This document shows, piece by piece, positions 1 to 9,052 of a stretch of 64,000 bases of DNA. A model generated the notes under the pieces. That model searched no databases, had not been told where the DNA came from, and worked only from the letters and a program-made list of their open reading frames with translations. The translations under genes were made by a program, and so were the position numbers. The number at the start of each line of letters is the position of its first letter. Position 1 is the first letter of the stretch. The stretch is from Actinomycetota bacterium (GTDB lineage Bacteria; Actinomycetota; Nitriliruptoria; Nitriliruptorales; Nitriliruptoraceae): assembly GCA_019347575.1 (NCBI GenBank), contig JAHWKY010000016.1, positions 38,668-102,667 on the forward strand, written 5' to 3'.

Positions 1-1152
1 TACCTCGTCGCCAGGCACCGTCACGTCGATCCGCACGGGAGTCTCGGGCGACGAGAACTTGATCGCGTTGGACAGCAGGTTGTTGAGCACCTGTACCTGC
101 CGTCCGGCATCTGCCGACACGAGCGGCGTGTCCTGCGACACCTCGACATCGATCCGTCGCCCCGTGCCGGACCGAACCTGCGCCACGACCTCGTCGACTA
201 GGGCGCGCAGATCCACGGGGGCGATGCGGTAGGTGAACGTCCCCGCCTCGAGGCGTGAGACGAGAAGCAGGTCGTCGAGCAGGCGCCGGATCTGGTCCGC
301 ACTACGCAACGCCGCGCCCAGCTGCTGGCGGATCTGGTCCTCGTTGAGCTCGGTGAGCGACTCCTCGAGGAGCGAGAGCATCCCCGAGATGATCGTCGCG
401 GGCGTCTGCACGTCGTGCACGACCATCGCCATGAACTCGCGGCGGAGCCGGTCGGCTTCGCGGAGGCGATCGAGCGCATCCTCGAGCTGGGCTTGCTTGC
501 GGCGGAGGGCGTCGCGTTCGTTGGAGCCGACGATGGCTTGCTGCTGCAGCAGCCGCACCGTCTCGGGCTGCTCGGCGGCCCCCGTGAGCCCGGTCAGGCT
601 CTCGCTCGGCACCACGGCGGTGTGCGCGTCGACGACGCGTCGGAACGCATCCACCTCGACCGGCCCCGAGAACGCACTCGTCGGGTAACCACAGAACAGC
701 GCGAAGGGCAGGGTCTCGCCGAGCCGGTTCCACAACTCCTCGAGCTGCAGCGCGACGGTGACCTCGCGCCGATCCCATGCGATCGCGACCATCTCGCCGA
801 AGGCGTACACGCGCCGTCCAACGCTGGTGTGTCGCTCGATCAGCCCACCGATGACGTCGTCGAAGCGGTCGGCGTTGGGCGAACCGGCCGAGGTGAACGA
901 GTCGAGCAGGTCCGCGGCGTCGAGTGCGACGTAGTGATCGGCATCGTTGACCGAGATGCCCCGCTCGAGCAGCGCCTGTGCGATGAGGTGACGGTGCTCG
1001 GGAGTGGCGATGACGATCGCCGCTGCGTCCGGACCGAACGCGGGCGCGAGGAAGGCCGCGACCGCACCGGCGAGGTGAGCGTCGGTCTCGTAGAAGCCCA
1101 CGACGTGGTCGTGGGCCTGCGTCGACGCGCGGTCGGTGGCGGTCCGGGACAA
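1..1152 (-). CDS. MEDS-domain sensor histidine kinase (3' end outside window)
   Basis: The frame stays open to the left edge, so the end of the ATPase domain is missing. Visible in order: a MEDS-type sensor domain (HDHVVGFYETD near residue 12, then AIVIATPEHR and LFCGYP), a charged helical linker, a HisKA helix with the phospho-acceptor His at about residue 246 (VHDVQTP), and the N box NNLLSNAIKF near residue 357. MEDS is the sensor of DcmR-like regulators in methylotrophs and methanogens. It autophosphorylates a response regulator, but none is encoded in this window. No transmembrane segment is seen, so it is probably cytoplasmic. The TTG start is my choice: a GGGGG stretch lies just before it and no ATG or GTG lies better placed ahead of the MEDS domain. 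Confidence 0.82.
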   Translation of the reverse strand, partial: MSRTATDRASTQAHDHVVGFYETDAHLAGAVAAFLAPAFGPDAAAIVIATPEHRHLIAQALLERGISVNDADHYVALDAADLLDSFTSAGSPNADRFDDVIGGLIERHTSVGRRVYAFGEMVAIAWDRREVTVALQLEELWNRLGETLPFALFCGYPTSAFSGPVEVDAFRRVVDAHTAVVPSESLTGLTGAAEQPETVRLLQQQAIVGSNERDALRRKQAQLEDALDRLREADRLRREFMAMVVHDVQTPATIISGMLSLLEESLTELNEDQIRQQLGAALRSADQIRRLLDDLLLVSRLEAGTFTYRIAPVDLRALVDEVVAQVRSGTGRRIDVEVSQDTPLVSADAGRQVQVLNNLLSNAIKFSSPETPVRIDVTVPGDEV

Positions 1153-1372
1153 GCCTGACCCCCGCTGCTCGATCGGTTCCAGAGCCTCAACGAGGATACG
1201 AGCGGGCTCCCGTGCCCACTCCCTGGCAGAGCACCGCCGAACGGACAGGTCCGGTTCGTCCGCCTCCGACGATGCGCGCCCTGAGCTGAGCGTGCTAGCG
1301 GCGGCCGCGGCGAGGAGGGTGACGGCGGGGCCGTGCAGGCGTAGTGTTCGCCGACCGTCAAGGGAGGAAGAG

Positions 1373-1759
1373 ATGCTCGGCGACTACCCGGTAACGGCCA
1401 CGGTCCCGACCGCGGATCTCGAACGGGCCGCTGCCTTCTACTCGGACGTGCTCGGCCTCACCGAGGTCGGAGCCATGGAAGGCGAGAGCGTGCACTACGA
1501 GTGCGGCGCGGGGACGATGCTCGAGCTGTACCGCACCCGCGCTGGCGTCGGCAACGGACACACCGAAGCGGGGTGGCAGGTCGACGACATCGAGGCGGTC
1601 GTCGCCGGCCTCCGCGAGCGGGGCGTCGAGTTCGAGGAGTACGACCTCGGCGACGGCATGAAGACCGAGAACGGCATCCTCGCCGCGGGCGACGACAAGG
1701 CGGCCTGGTTCAAGGACCCCGACGGCAACGTCCTCGGGGTGTTCCAGGCCTCCGAGTAG
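1373..1759 (+). CDS. VOC (glyoxalase/bleomycin-resistance fold) protein
   Basis: A 128-residue single-domain vicinal-oxygen-chelate protein. The N-terminal half starts with the usual TVPTADLERAAAFYSDVLGL segment and the C-terminal half ends with WFKDPDGNVLGVFQ, the typical beta-alpha-beta-beta-beta signature of the family. Members are metal-dependent lyases, dioxygenases or drug-binding proteins; the substrate cannot be read from sequence. The ATG is preceded by GGAGGAAG, which decides the start over a longer open frame upstream. It stands alone between the divergent kinase and an MFS gene. Confidence 0.85.
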   Translation: MLGDYPVTATVPTADLERAAAFYSDVLGLTEVGAMEGESVHYECGAGTMLELYRTRAGVGNGHTEAGWQVDDIEAVVAGLRERGVEFEEYDLGDGMKTENGILAAGDDKAAWFKDPDGNVLGVFQASE

Positions 1760-1821
1760 CGAAGCGGTTTCGAGCCGCCTGACGCGGGGGTTGTCGCGCG
1801 ACGGGGCTACCGTCGCGCCGG

Positions 1822-3513
1822 ATGACCTCCGACGACGCCCTACTGGAACCCGGCACGTTCGCGCCCCTGCGTGTGCCGGAGTACCGACGCGTGTGGAGCG
1901 GGTCGCTGGTCAGCCACCTCGGGACCTTCCTGCAGCTGGTCGCTGCGCCGTGGCTCATGAACGAGCTCACCGGATCCCCCCTGCTGGTCGCACTCGTCGC
2001 GTCCGCGCTGTGGCTGCCCCGGCTCGTGTTGACCGTGCCCGCCGGGGTCCTCGCCGACGTCTTCGACCGCCGCGCGGTCCTCCTGGCTGGTCAGTTGTTC
2101 AACGCCGGGACCGTCGCCGTCCTCGGCGTCCTGACGTGGCAGGACCGCGTCACGCCCGAGGGCCTGCTGGCCCTCTCCTTGCTCCTCGGCATGGGCACCG
2201 CCGTAGCCCTGCCCGCCTACCAGACGCTGCTTCCCGATCTGGTCCCTCCCCCGCTGCTCGCCAACGCCATCACGCTCAACTCCGCCGGGTTCAACGTCGC
2301 GCGGGCGCTGGGGCCGTCGGTCGCGGGTGCGCTGGTCGCCGCCGGACAGATCCCGCTCGCGTTCTTCCTGAACGCCGCGAGCTACCTCGTCGTCGTGGCG
2401 GTCCTGCTCACGATCCCCCGCGAGGTGACCGACGCCACCGGCCGGCAGCCGATGCTGCGTTCGGCCACGACCGGGTTCCAGTACGCCCGCTTCACCGGGC
2501 CGATCCGCATCGCCCTGGCCGTGACGGGGGCGTTCGCACTCACCGCAGCCTCCGTGCAGAGCCTGCTCCCCACGGTCGTCTCGGCCGACCTCGGCCTCGG
2601 TGCGGCCGCGTTCGGTCTGCTGTACGGGGGGTTCGGCGCCGGAGCGCTCGTCGGCGCCGTCACGCGGGAGCGTGGCCGCCGGATCGTCGCCGGTCGCCTC
2701 ATCCTGCCGTTGTCGATCGCGGGGTTCGGGGCGGCCGGTGTGGTGTTCGGACTGTCGCGGTTCGCCATCCTCAGCGCCGTGGCGCTGGCGTTCGCCGGTC
2801 TGTTCTGGGTCTGGACGATGACGACGCTCAACGCCAGCGTCCAGATGCTCGCGCCCCGCTGGGTCCGCGGTCGGGTGATGAGCCTGTACGTGATGGCCGC
2901 TGGGATGCAGCCGATCGGCGCGTTCGTCGCCGGTGTCATCGCCGAGTTCTCCGGACCGGGCGTCGCGGTCGCGTGCATGACCGGTGCCACCGTCGTCCTC
3001 GGCCTCTACGCGCGGCGCTTGACCCTGCCGGTGCTGGACGAGATCGTCATGCCCGCGCCGCCCGACGACTGGACGGTGGCGCCGCACCCCCTCCGGGTCG
3101 GAGGGTCGCCCGTCGCGGTCGTCACGACCTGGCGGATCGATCCCCACGACGTCGACGGGTTCCTCGCCGCCATGCGGCAGCTGCGTCGTCACCGCCTGCG
3201 GACCGGGGCGAGACGGTGGTCGTTGTACCGGGATGCGTCGGATCCCTACCGCATCAGCGAGTCGTTCGAGGTCTACGACTGGGACGAGCACCTGGCGCAG
3301 CACGAGCGCATAGACGTCGACGCCGCCGCGGCGATCCTGCGCGCCCGCTCCTTCGATCGCGACGACGGCCCGGTGACGATCCACCTCGCCGGGATCGACC
3401 TCGTCGAGGGCTCGCTGCCGATCGAGCAGCAGCTCCTCACCGTCCACGAGGAGTACCACGAGATCGATGGCAGCACGCCGCTGCGCTCGGTCGCGCCGAA
3501 GCTCGAACCCTAG
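1822..3513 (+). CDS. MFS_3-type exporter with C-terminal soluble domain
   Basis: A 563-residue membrane transporter of the MFS_3 (EntS-like, transmembrane secretion effector) group. Residues 1-400 carry about 12 hydrophobic segments with the MFS loop motif GVLADVFDRR near residue 70. The last 160 residues are soluble and read VVTTWRIDPHDVDGFLAAM followed by RWSLYRDASDPYRISESFEV, the ferredoxin-like monooxygenase-type tail found in many MFS_3 proteins. The family exports siderophores, macrolides and other small molecules; the cargo here is unknown. It converges on arsR with 19 bp between the stops, so a link to metalloid export is possible but not shown. Confidence 0.85.
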   Translation: MTSDDALLEPGTFAPLRVPEYRRVWSGSLVSHLGTFLQLVAAPWLMNELTGSPLLVALVASALWLPRLVLTVPAGVLADVFDRRAVLLAGQLFNAGTVAVLGVLTWQDRVTPEGLLALSLLLGMGTAVALPAYQTLLPDLVPPPLLANAITLNSAGFNVARALGPSVAGALVAAGQIPLAFFLNAASYLVVVAVLLTIPREVTDATGRQPMLRSATTGFQYARFTGPIRIALAVTGAFALTAASVQSLLPTVVSADLGLGAAAFGLLYGGFGAGALVGAVTRERGRRIVAGRLILPLSIAGFGAAGVVFGLSRFAILSAVALAFAGLFWVWTMTTLNASVQMLAPRWVRGRVMSLYVMAAGMQPIGAFVAGVIAEFSGPGVAVACMTGATVVLGLYARRLTLPVLDEIVMPAPPDDWTVAPHPLRVGGSPVAVVTTWRIDPHDVDGFLAAMRQLRRHRLRTGARRWSLYRDASDPYRISESFEVYDWDEHLAQHERIDVDAAAAILRARSFDRDDGPVTIHLAGIDLVEGSLPIEQQLLTVHEEYHEIDGSTPLRSVAPKLEP

Positions 3514-3532
3514 TGCGGCTGATCCTGAGCGG

Positions 3533-3862
3533 TCATGCCCCGAGCGCATCCCGCAGGATCTCGAGCCGCTCGGGCATGACGCTGAACCAAGCCCACCGGC
3601 CCCGCTTCTCGCGCGTGAGCAGGCCGGCCTCGGTCAGCACCGAAAGGTGGTGGCTGACCGTCGGCTGGCTGCGGCCCAACGGCTCGACGAGGTCGCAGGC
3701 GCACACCTCGCCGTCCGGCGCGGACGCGATCAGGCTCAGGAGCCTCAGTCGGACGGGGTCCGCGAGGACCTTGAAGGCGCCGGCCAGCTCGTCGGCCTGG
3801 TCCTGCGACAGTGCGGCGTCGAGCACCGGCTCGCAGCACGCGGTGATCGTCTGGACCTCCAC
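3533..3862 (-). CDS. arsR: ArsR-family metalloregulator
   Basis: A 109-residue winged-helix repressor. The recognition helix region is SQPTVSHHLSVLTEAGLL. Cysteines lie at residues 9-10 (ACCEP) and 54/56 (VCACDL). As I recall, the arsenite site of the Corynebacterium glutamicum ArsR uses an N-terminal Cys-Cys pair plus a Cys in the fourth helix, so As(III)/Sb(III) sensing is likely. The GTG start follows GGAGGGACC; a longer frame to 3946 would run through the operator palindrome, so I reject it. The upstream dyad indicates autoregulation. No arsenite pump or arsenate reductase is adjacent. Confidence 0.88.
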   Translation of the reverse strand: MEVQTITACCEPVLDAALSQDQADELAGAFKVLADPVRLRLLSLIASAPDGEVCACDLVEPLGRSQPTVSHHLSVLTEAGLLTREKRGRWAWFSVMPERLEILRDALGA

Positions 3863-3900
3863 GGTCCCTCCGTTCGAGGTGATGATCCCCAGCGTACCTC

Positions 3901-3920
3901 CTATCGATAACTGTCGATAG
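3901..3920. promoter_or_regulatory. ArsR operator palindrome
   Basis: CTATCGA-N6-TCGATAG is a perfect 7-bp inverted repeat about 40 bp upstream of the arsR start. ArsR/SmtB repressors bind dyads of this size and AT-rich character, and its place directly before arsR supports autoregulation. Confidence 0.7.
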
Positions 3921-3967
3921 GTCGTGCCGCGTCGCCGGTCGATCACGGTGCCGCCCTCGTCTTGGCA

Positions 3968-5170
3968 CTACACGAGAGCGCCCGCCGGTCGCCCGCCACG
4001 AACGGTGAGGCTGCCGACGAGCGCCACCGCAGCGGTCACGGTCCAGGCCACGACGTAGCGCTCGTCCGTCACGTCGAGCAACCCGCCGAACGCGAGCGGA
4101 CCGATCACGTAGCCGGTGTAGAAGGCCCTGACCACGATCGCGGATGCGCGCCCCGCGGAGGCCGGATCCACCCGACGCACCGCGACGAGCATCACCAGGC
4201 CCTGCCACGAGACCGCGCTGGCACCCAGCGCGACCGCGGCGGGCCAGAGCATCCACGCCCCGACGGCACCGGAGAGCGGCAGGGCGAGCACGGCAACGAC
4301 CGCCGCGCGCGCGAGACCTCGCAGGAGCGGCGGGGCGATGTCCGCGCGCGCTCCCAGACGGGCCCACGTGACGCGTGAGATGACGGCGGTGGCCCCGAGC
4401 ACCGCCGTCAGCCCCCCGGCGACCGCGGGTGCGACGCCCAACTCCTCGGTGGCGAAGAGCACGAGGTAGGCCGCGACCGCACCGTTGCTGGCGCCCAGCA
4501 GCGCGGCGAACGCGCTCAGGTCACGGACCGATCGGCGTGTCGCTCGCGTGACGGGCCGATCCTCCGAGGCATCGGTGGCCATCACGACCCCTCGATCGTG
4601 TACGAGCACCGAGCCGAAGGTCGCGCCGACGACGACGGCGATGATCGCTCCCGTGACCGCCGCGGTCGGCCACCCCTCGGCCTCCGCCACGGCGGGGAGC
4701 ACCGCTCCGGCGATGACGGCGCTGGCCGAGACCCCGGCCTGCTTCCAGCCCATCGCCCAGCCCTGGGTCGGTCCCGACAACCGTGCGGCGACCACGCCGT
4801 TCGTCGCCGGGTTGGCGATGGCGAGGGCGACGCCGCCGATCGCGGCGGAGACCAGCAGCACCACGTAGCCGTTGGCGAGTGCCAGCACGACGAACGCGAC
4901 AGCGACGATCGGGGCGGTCAGCAACGCGGCGGACGCCGGACCGAACCGGTCCGTGGCGCGGCCGGCGGCGGGCGCGGCGAGCGCTCCGACCGCGTACATC
5001 GCGGAGGGCAACGCACCGACCTGGAGCGAGGAGAGACCGACGTCCGCGACGAGGAAGGGAGCCAGGACACCGTAGGCGAAGCCCAGCAGCGTGCCGAGCG
5101 CCATCGTGGCGCCGAGTGCGGCGACGAGCGCGACGGTGCGGCGGGTCGATCCGTCCGGCGGGGCGGCCAC
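3968..5170 (-). CDS. MFS transporter
   Basis: A 400-residue major facilitator with about 12 hydrophobic segments. The loop 2-3 motif appears as AAPAAGRATDRFGPAS near residue 70 and a charged central loop near residues 195-215 separates the two halves. It is an inner-membrane secondary transporter of unknown substrate. It starts 9 bp after the TauE/SafE gene and is the last gene of the leftward transport operon that begins with the ABC binding protein, so it probably moves the same or a related compound. Confidence 0.85.
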   Translation of the reverse strand: MAAPPDGSTRRTVALVAALGATMALGTLLGFAYGVLAPFLVADVGLSSLQVGALPSAMYAVGALAAPAAGRATDRFGPASAALLTAPIVAVAFVVLALANGYVVLLVSAAIGGVALAIANPATNGVVAARLSGPTQGWAMGWKQAGVSASAVIAGAVLPAVAEAEGWPTAAVTGAIIAVVVGATFGSVLVHDRGVVMATDASEDRPVTRATRRSVRDLSAFAALLGASNGAVAAYLVLFATEELGVAPAVAGGLTAVLGATAVISRVTWARLGARADIAPPLLRGLARAAVVAVLALPLSGAVGAWMLWPAAVALGASAVSWQGLVMLVAVRRVDPASAGRASAIVVRAFYTGYVIGPLAFGGLLDVTDERYVVAWTVTAAVALVGSLTVRGGRPAGALV

Positions 5171-5179
5171 CGCGGCTCC

Positions 5180-6028
5180 TTAGTCCGCCGGGGCGGGTAC
5201 TTCGACCCCGACGGGACCTTCACCCGTGCCGCTCCGGCGCCGTACCAAGAGCCGGATGGACGCCACGGTGAGCAGTCCCGCGAAGAGGATCGCCGACAGC
5301 TCGTCGGACAAGCCGATCGCCACGCGGGCGGCCAGGAACGATGTGACCATCCCGGAGACGCCGATGATGACGGCCTGCCGCAGGTCGATGTTGTCGTGCG
5401 CCTTGTTGCGCACCGTGCCGATGAACGCGGTGGGGACGATGACGGCGAGCGAGGTGCCCTTGGCCAGAGCGCCCGGGACGCCGAACAGCAGCATCTGGGC
5501 CGGGACCATGATGATCCCACCACCGACCCCCATGAGTCCGGCGACGGTTCCGGAGAACAGTCCCGTCAGCACGAGGCCGATGCCAGCGAGGACATCGATG
5601 TCGATCTCGCCTGCGGCCTCGGGTACATCCCACAGCATCCTGGCGGCGGTCGCGAGCAGGAGGAGCGCGAACCCGTACCGCAGGGCCGTCTGGTTGACGC
5701 GTCGCAGCGCCGACGTGCCCAGGATCGCGCCGCCGGCCGCTCCGGCGAACATGAGCGCCCCCACCAGCCAGTCCACCTCGCCGCTGAGCGCGTAGCCGAG
5801 TGCCGCGGAGACCGAGAGGAGGAAGGTGCCGGCGAGGGAGGTTCCGTGGGCGAGGCGTTGTTCGACCTTGGCGACGATCACCAGAGCGGGGACGATGAGG
5901 ATCCCACCACCGACACCGAACAGCCCCGAGAGCGCCCCGGCGAACACGCCGATCCCGATCGCGACCGGCGTTCGGCTGGATCGGGTGGCCGGCGGTGCCG
6001 CCGTGCCAGCGGGACCCTGTGTCTTCAT
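5180..6028 (-). CDS. TauE/SafE family permease
   Basis: A 282-residue membrane protein with the two internal repeats of the sulfite/sulfonate exporter family: [16 protein letters not shown] near residue 35 and [16 protein letters not shown] near residue 170. The family moves organic anions such as sulfite, sulfoacetate and taurine-derived products. The ATG overlaps the stop of the upstream ATPase gene as ATGA, which fixes the start and implies translational coupling; a 35-codon longer frame is therefore rejected. Its coupling to a peptide-type ABC importer is unusual. Confidence 0.85.
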   Translation of the reverse strand: MKTQGPAGTAAPPATRSSRTPVAIGIGVFAGALSGLFGVGGGILIVPALVIVAKVEQRLAHGTSLAGTFLLSVSAALGYALSGEVDWLVGALMFAGAAGGAILGTSALRRVNQTALRYGFALLLLATAARMLWDVPEAAGEIDIDVLAGIGLVLTGLFSGTVAGLMGVGGGIIMVPAQMLLFGVPGALAKGTSLAVIVPTAFIGTVRNKAHDNIDLRQAVIIGVSGMVTSFLAARVAIGLSDELSAILFAGLLTVASIRLLVRRRSGTGEGPVGVEVPAPAD

Positions 6029-7053
6029 CTGAGCCAACACGCTGCCAACTGGGCTTCGCCCTTCGGTTCCAGCGGTGGCTCCTCGACCCGGCACCGGTCC
6101 TCGGCGATCGGGCAGCGGGTGTGGAAACGGCAACCGGTCGGGGGGTTCATGGGGTTGGGGATCTCGCCGGTCACCGCGATGCGCTTGCGCTGGCGCTGCA
6201 GGGGCGGATCGGGGATGGGTACCGCCGACAGCAACGCTTCGGTGTACGGGTGCTGCGGATGGTCGTAGATCTCGTCGCGCGTGCCGATCTCGACCAGCTT
6301 GCCGGCGTACATGATGGCGATGCGGTGGCTGATGTGACGCACGACCGACAGATCGTGCGCGATGAACAGGTAGGTCAGGCCGAGTTCGTGCTGCAGCTCC
6401 TGCAGGAGGTTGACGATCTGGGCCTGGATCGACACGTCCAGCGCCGAGACCGGTTCGTCCGCGATGATGAACTCCGGCTCGAGCGCGAGGGCGCGGGCGA
6501 TGCCGATGCGCTGGCGCTGGCCGCCGCTGAACGCGTGCGGGTAGCGGTTCGCGGCGTCCACCGGCAGCCCCACGAGTTCGAGCAGCTCGGCGACCCGCTC
6601 CACGGCGTCCACCGGCTTGTCGACGACGCCGTGGACGACGAGTGGCTCAGCGACGATGTCCAGGATGCGCATGCGGGGGTTGAGGCTGCCGTAGGGGTCC
6701 TGGAAGACCAGTTGCATGTCACGCCGCAGCCGGCGCAGTTCCTCGCCGCGCACCCCGGTGATGTCCTGGCCCTTGAACCACACCCGTCCACTGGTGATGG
6801 GAGCCTTGTGGAGGATGGCGCGCCCCGTCGTCGTCTTCCCCGAACCGGACTCCCCGACGAGCCCGAGCGTCTCGCCGCGACGGACGCTGAACGACACGCC
6901 GTCCACGGCGCGCACGAACAGCTCGTGCTGTCCCCAGAACCCACCGCGCCCCACCGGGTAGTGCACCCGGAGGTCGTCGACGCGGATGATCTCGTCAGAG
7001 GCTGGCGGCTCGACGGTCAGCGCGGTGTCCAGGATCGTCGTGTTCGAAGGCAC
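6025..7053 (-). CDS. Oligopeptide/dipeptide-type ABC importer ATPase (OppF/DppF-like)
   Basis: The second nucleotide-binding subunit of a peptide/opine/nickel-type importer, 342 residues. Visible motifs: Walker [11 protein letters not shown] loop [12 protein letters not shown], signature SGGQRQR, Walker [13 protein letters not shown] loop IAHD. The C-terminal extension has the oligopeptide/dipeptide tail with CRFHTRCP and later Cys residues. It hydrolyses ATP with the OppD-like partner. The GTG start lies inside the 3' end of the partner gene (59-bp overlap) and has AGGAAGG about 12 nt upstream; that spacing is a little long, so the exact start is less certain than the identity. Confidence 0.9.
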   Translation of the reverse strand: MPSNTTILDTALTVEPPASDEIIRVDDLRVHYPVGRGGFWGQHELFVRAVDGVSFSVRRGETLGLVGESGSGKTTTGRAILHKAPITSGRVWFKGQDITGVRGEELRRLRRDMQLVFQDPYGSLNPRMRILDIVAEPLVVHGVVDKPVDAVERVAELLELVGLPVDAANRYPHAFSGGQRQRIGIARALALEPEFIIADEPVSALDVSIQAQIVNLLQELQHELGLTYLFIAHDLSVVRHISHRIAIMYAGKLVEIGTRDEIYDHPQHPYTEALLSAVPIPDPPLQRQRKRIAVTGEIPNPMNPPTGCRFHTRCPIAEDRCRVEEPPLEPKGEAQLAACWLR

Positions 7054-8083
7054 GGTGACATGCCACCTTCCTGTCAGCGGCGTGGAACTCCAGCAACGGG
7101 TCCTCGTCGACGCAGAGGTCGATCGCGAGCGGGCAGCGGGGGTGGAACGCGCACCCCGACGGCGGGGCGCGCAGATCGGGAGGGCTCCCAGGGATGCTCT
7201 CGAGCCTCGGCAGGACGTTGTCCAGCCGTGGTGTGGAGCGCAGCAGCCCGCGGGTGTAGGGGTGCCCGGGGTCGTCGAAGATCTCGTCGATCGGCCCGGT
7301 CTCGACGATCCGGCCCGCGTACATGACCGCGACCCGTTGGCACAGGCCGGCGACGACACCGAGATCGTGGGTGATCAGGAGCACCGCGAGGTCCAGCTCG
7401 CGCTGCAGCTCGGCGAGCAGCTCGAGGATCTGCGCCTGGATGGTGACGTCCAGCGCCGTCGTCGGCTCGTCGGCGATCAGGAACTCGGGCTCGCTCGCCA
7501 GCGCCATCGCGATGATGACCCGCTGGTTCATCCCACCCGAGAACTCGTGAGGGTGCTGCTTCATCCGCTGGCGGGGGAACGAGATGCCGACGAGGTCGAG
7601 AAGCTCCACGCCTCGCTCCCACGCGGCCTTCTTGCTCATCCCCCGGTGGAAGCGGAGGGGCTCGCTGATCTGGGTGCCGACCGTGAGCAGGGGGTTGAGC
7701 GACGTCATCGGGTCCTGGAAGACGATCGAGATCTCCTTCCCGCGCACCTTCCGTCCGTACGCGGCCCCCTTCTTCCCCAGCAGCGAGTGTCCCTTCCAAC
7801 GGATGTCCCCGCCCGTGATCCGGCCCGGGAGGTCGACCAGACCGAGGATGGCCTTCGACGTCACGCTCTTGCCCGACCCCGACTCGCCCACGAGCGCCAG
7901 CGTCTCGCCGCGCGCCAGCGTGAACGATGCGCCCCGGACGCCCTGGACGACACCCCGACGCGTGAAGAAGCTCACCTCCAGGCCTTCGACCTCGAGCAGC
8001 GGAGCGGCCGCGGGGGCGTCTCCCGAGGCGGTGTCGGGACGTCCCACGACGTCCTCCTTCTGGCGGTTCCGGGTGGTCACCAT
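6995..8083 (-). CDS. Oligopeptide/dipeptide-type ABC importer ATPase (OppD/DppD-like)
   Basis: A 362-residue nucleotide-binding subunit. Walker [11 protein letters not shown] loop [11 protein letters not shown], signature SGGMNQR, Walker [13 protein letters not shown] loop ITHD, and the tail [10 protein letters not shown] typical of Opp/Dpp ATPases are all present. The ATG lies 2 bp after the stop of the permease gene; the longer open frame upstream overlaps that gene and has no separate support. It forms the ATPase heterodimer with the next gene. Confidence 0.92.
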   Translation of the reverse strand: MVTTRNRQKEDVVGRPDTASGDAPAAAPLLEVEGLEVSFFTRRGVVQGVRGASFTLARGETLALVGESGSGKSVTSKAILGLVDLPGRITGGDIRWKGHSLLGKKGAAYGRKVRGKEISIVFQDPMTSLNPLLTVGTQISEPLRFHRGMSKKAAWERGVELLDLVGISFPRQRMKQHPHEFSGGMNQRVIIAMALASEPEFLIADEPTTALDVTIQAQILELLAELQRELDLAVLLITHDLGVVAGLCQRVAVMYAGRIVETGPIDEIFDDPGHPYTRGLLRSTPRLDNVLPRLESIPGSPPDLRAPPSGCAFHPRCPLAIDLCVDEDPLLEFHAADRKVACHRAFEHDDPGHRADRRAASL

Positions 8084-8085
8084 GG

Positions 8086-9042
8086 TCACGCCACTCCCGC
8101 ACCGGCGCTGAAGCGGCCCGCCGCGAAGCGCTTCTCGCGCTCCTGGGGGTCGGCCGCCACGCGGAGCCAACTCGCGAACAGGTTGACCCCGAGCACGACC
8201 AGGGCGATCGCTACCCCGGGGAACGTGATCAGCCACCAGGCCGACTGGATGTAGTCACGCCCCGTCGCCACGTCGAGACCCCAGGACATCTGGGGCGGCT
8301 GGATACCCAGGCCCAGGAACGACAGCGCTGCCTCGGCGAGGATGATGCGCGCGAACTCGAGCACGCCGATCGTCAGCAGTGGCGAGGCGAGGTTGGGCAG
8401 GATGTGGCGGAAGATGATGCGGCGCGACCGTGCCCCGACGATGTCGGCGGCTTCGACGTAGGGCGACTCCTTGACCGACAGCACGGTGCCACGGACGAGA
8501 CGCGCGTAGACCATCCAGCCGTTGATCGCCAGGACGACGATGACGGTGGTGACGCTGGGTCCGATGACCGCCAGGATCACGAGCGCGAGGAGCAGGCCCG
8601 GGAACGCGAGCTGGGTGTCGACCCAGCGCATCACGAACGAGTCCCAACGACCGCCGAAGTAGCCCGCGAGCAGGCCCATGACCGTCCCGAAGGTGCCGGC
8701 GACGGCCACGACCGAGACGCCGACGAGCAGCGAGATCCGCGAGCCGTAGATCAGCCGGGAGAGCATGTCGCGCCCGAGGGCATCGGTCCCGAGGGGGTAG
8801 GTCCACGAGCCTCCCTCCTGCCACACCGGAGGGGTCAGTCGGTCGGTCAACGCGGGCGCGGTCGGATCGTGCGGCGCGAGCAGCGGCGCCGCTGCCGCGA
8901 GCAGGACGAGGCCGACGAGGACGAGCAGACCGAACAGGCCGGCCTTGTCCTGCCACAGCTCGCGCAGCCCGTCCCGGAGCCGGGCGAGGAACTCCTGCAG
9001 TCGCGGCTCTGGATGGACGACGACGGTGTCGGCGCTCGTCAC
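8086..9042 (-). CDS. ABC importer permease (OppC/DppC-like)
   Basis: A 318-residue permease. It has the N-terminal OppC-type segment followed by a first helix near residue 40, a periplasmic stretch ending in YPLGTDALGRDMLSR, and five further helices. The EAA loop reads EAADIVGARSRRIIFRHILPN, the docking site for the ATPases. The GTG start is preceded by GAGGGGG with good spacing. It is the second permease of the importer. Confidence 0.92.
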   Translation of the reverse strand: MTSADTVVVHPEPRLQEFLARLRDGLRELWQDKAGLFGLLVLVGLVLLAAAAPLLAPHDPTAPALTDRLTPPVWQEGGSWTYPLGTDALGRDMLSRLIYGSRISLLVGVSVVAVAGTFGTVMGLLAGYFGGRWDSFVMRWVDTQLAFPGLLLALVILAVIGPSVTTVIVVLAINGWMVYARLVRGTVLSVKESPYVEAADIVGARSRRIIFRHILPNLASPLLTIGVLEFARIILAEAALSFLGLGIQPPQMSWGLDVATGRDYIQSAWWLITFPGVAIALVVLGVNLFASWLRVAADPQEREKRFAAGRFSAGAGVA

Positions 9043-9052
9043 GACATCCCCC

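Noticed and set aside
1791..3920. Long open frames overlapping the first MFS gene on both strands (including a 569-codon antisense frame)
   Set aside because: High GC removes stops from shadow frames. Composition is Arg/Gly/Pro-rich without domains, while the MFS frame shows helices and family motifs.
4598..6268. A 556-codon rightward frame opposite the MFS and TauE/SafE genes
   Set aside because: Low-complexity Gly/Arg/Asp-rich translation with no homology; the opposite strand has two well-formed membrane proteins.
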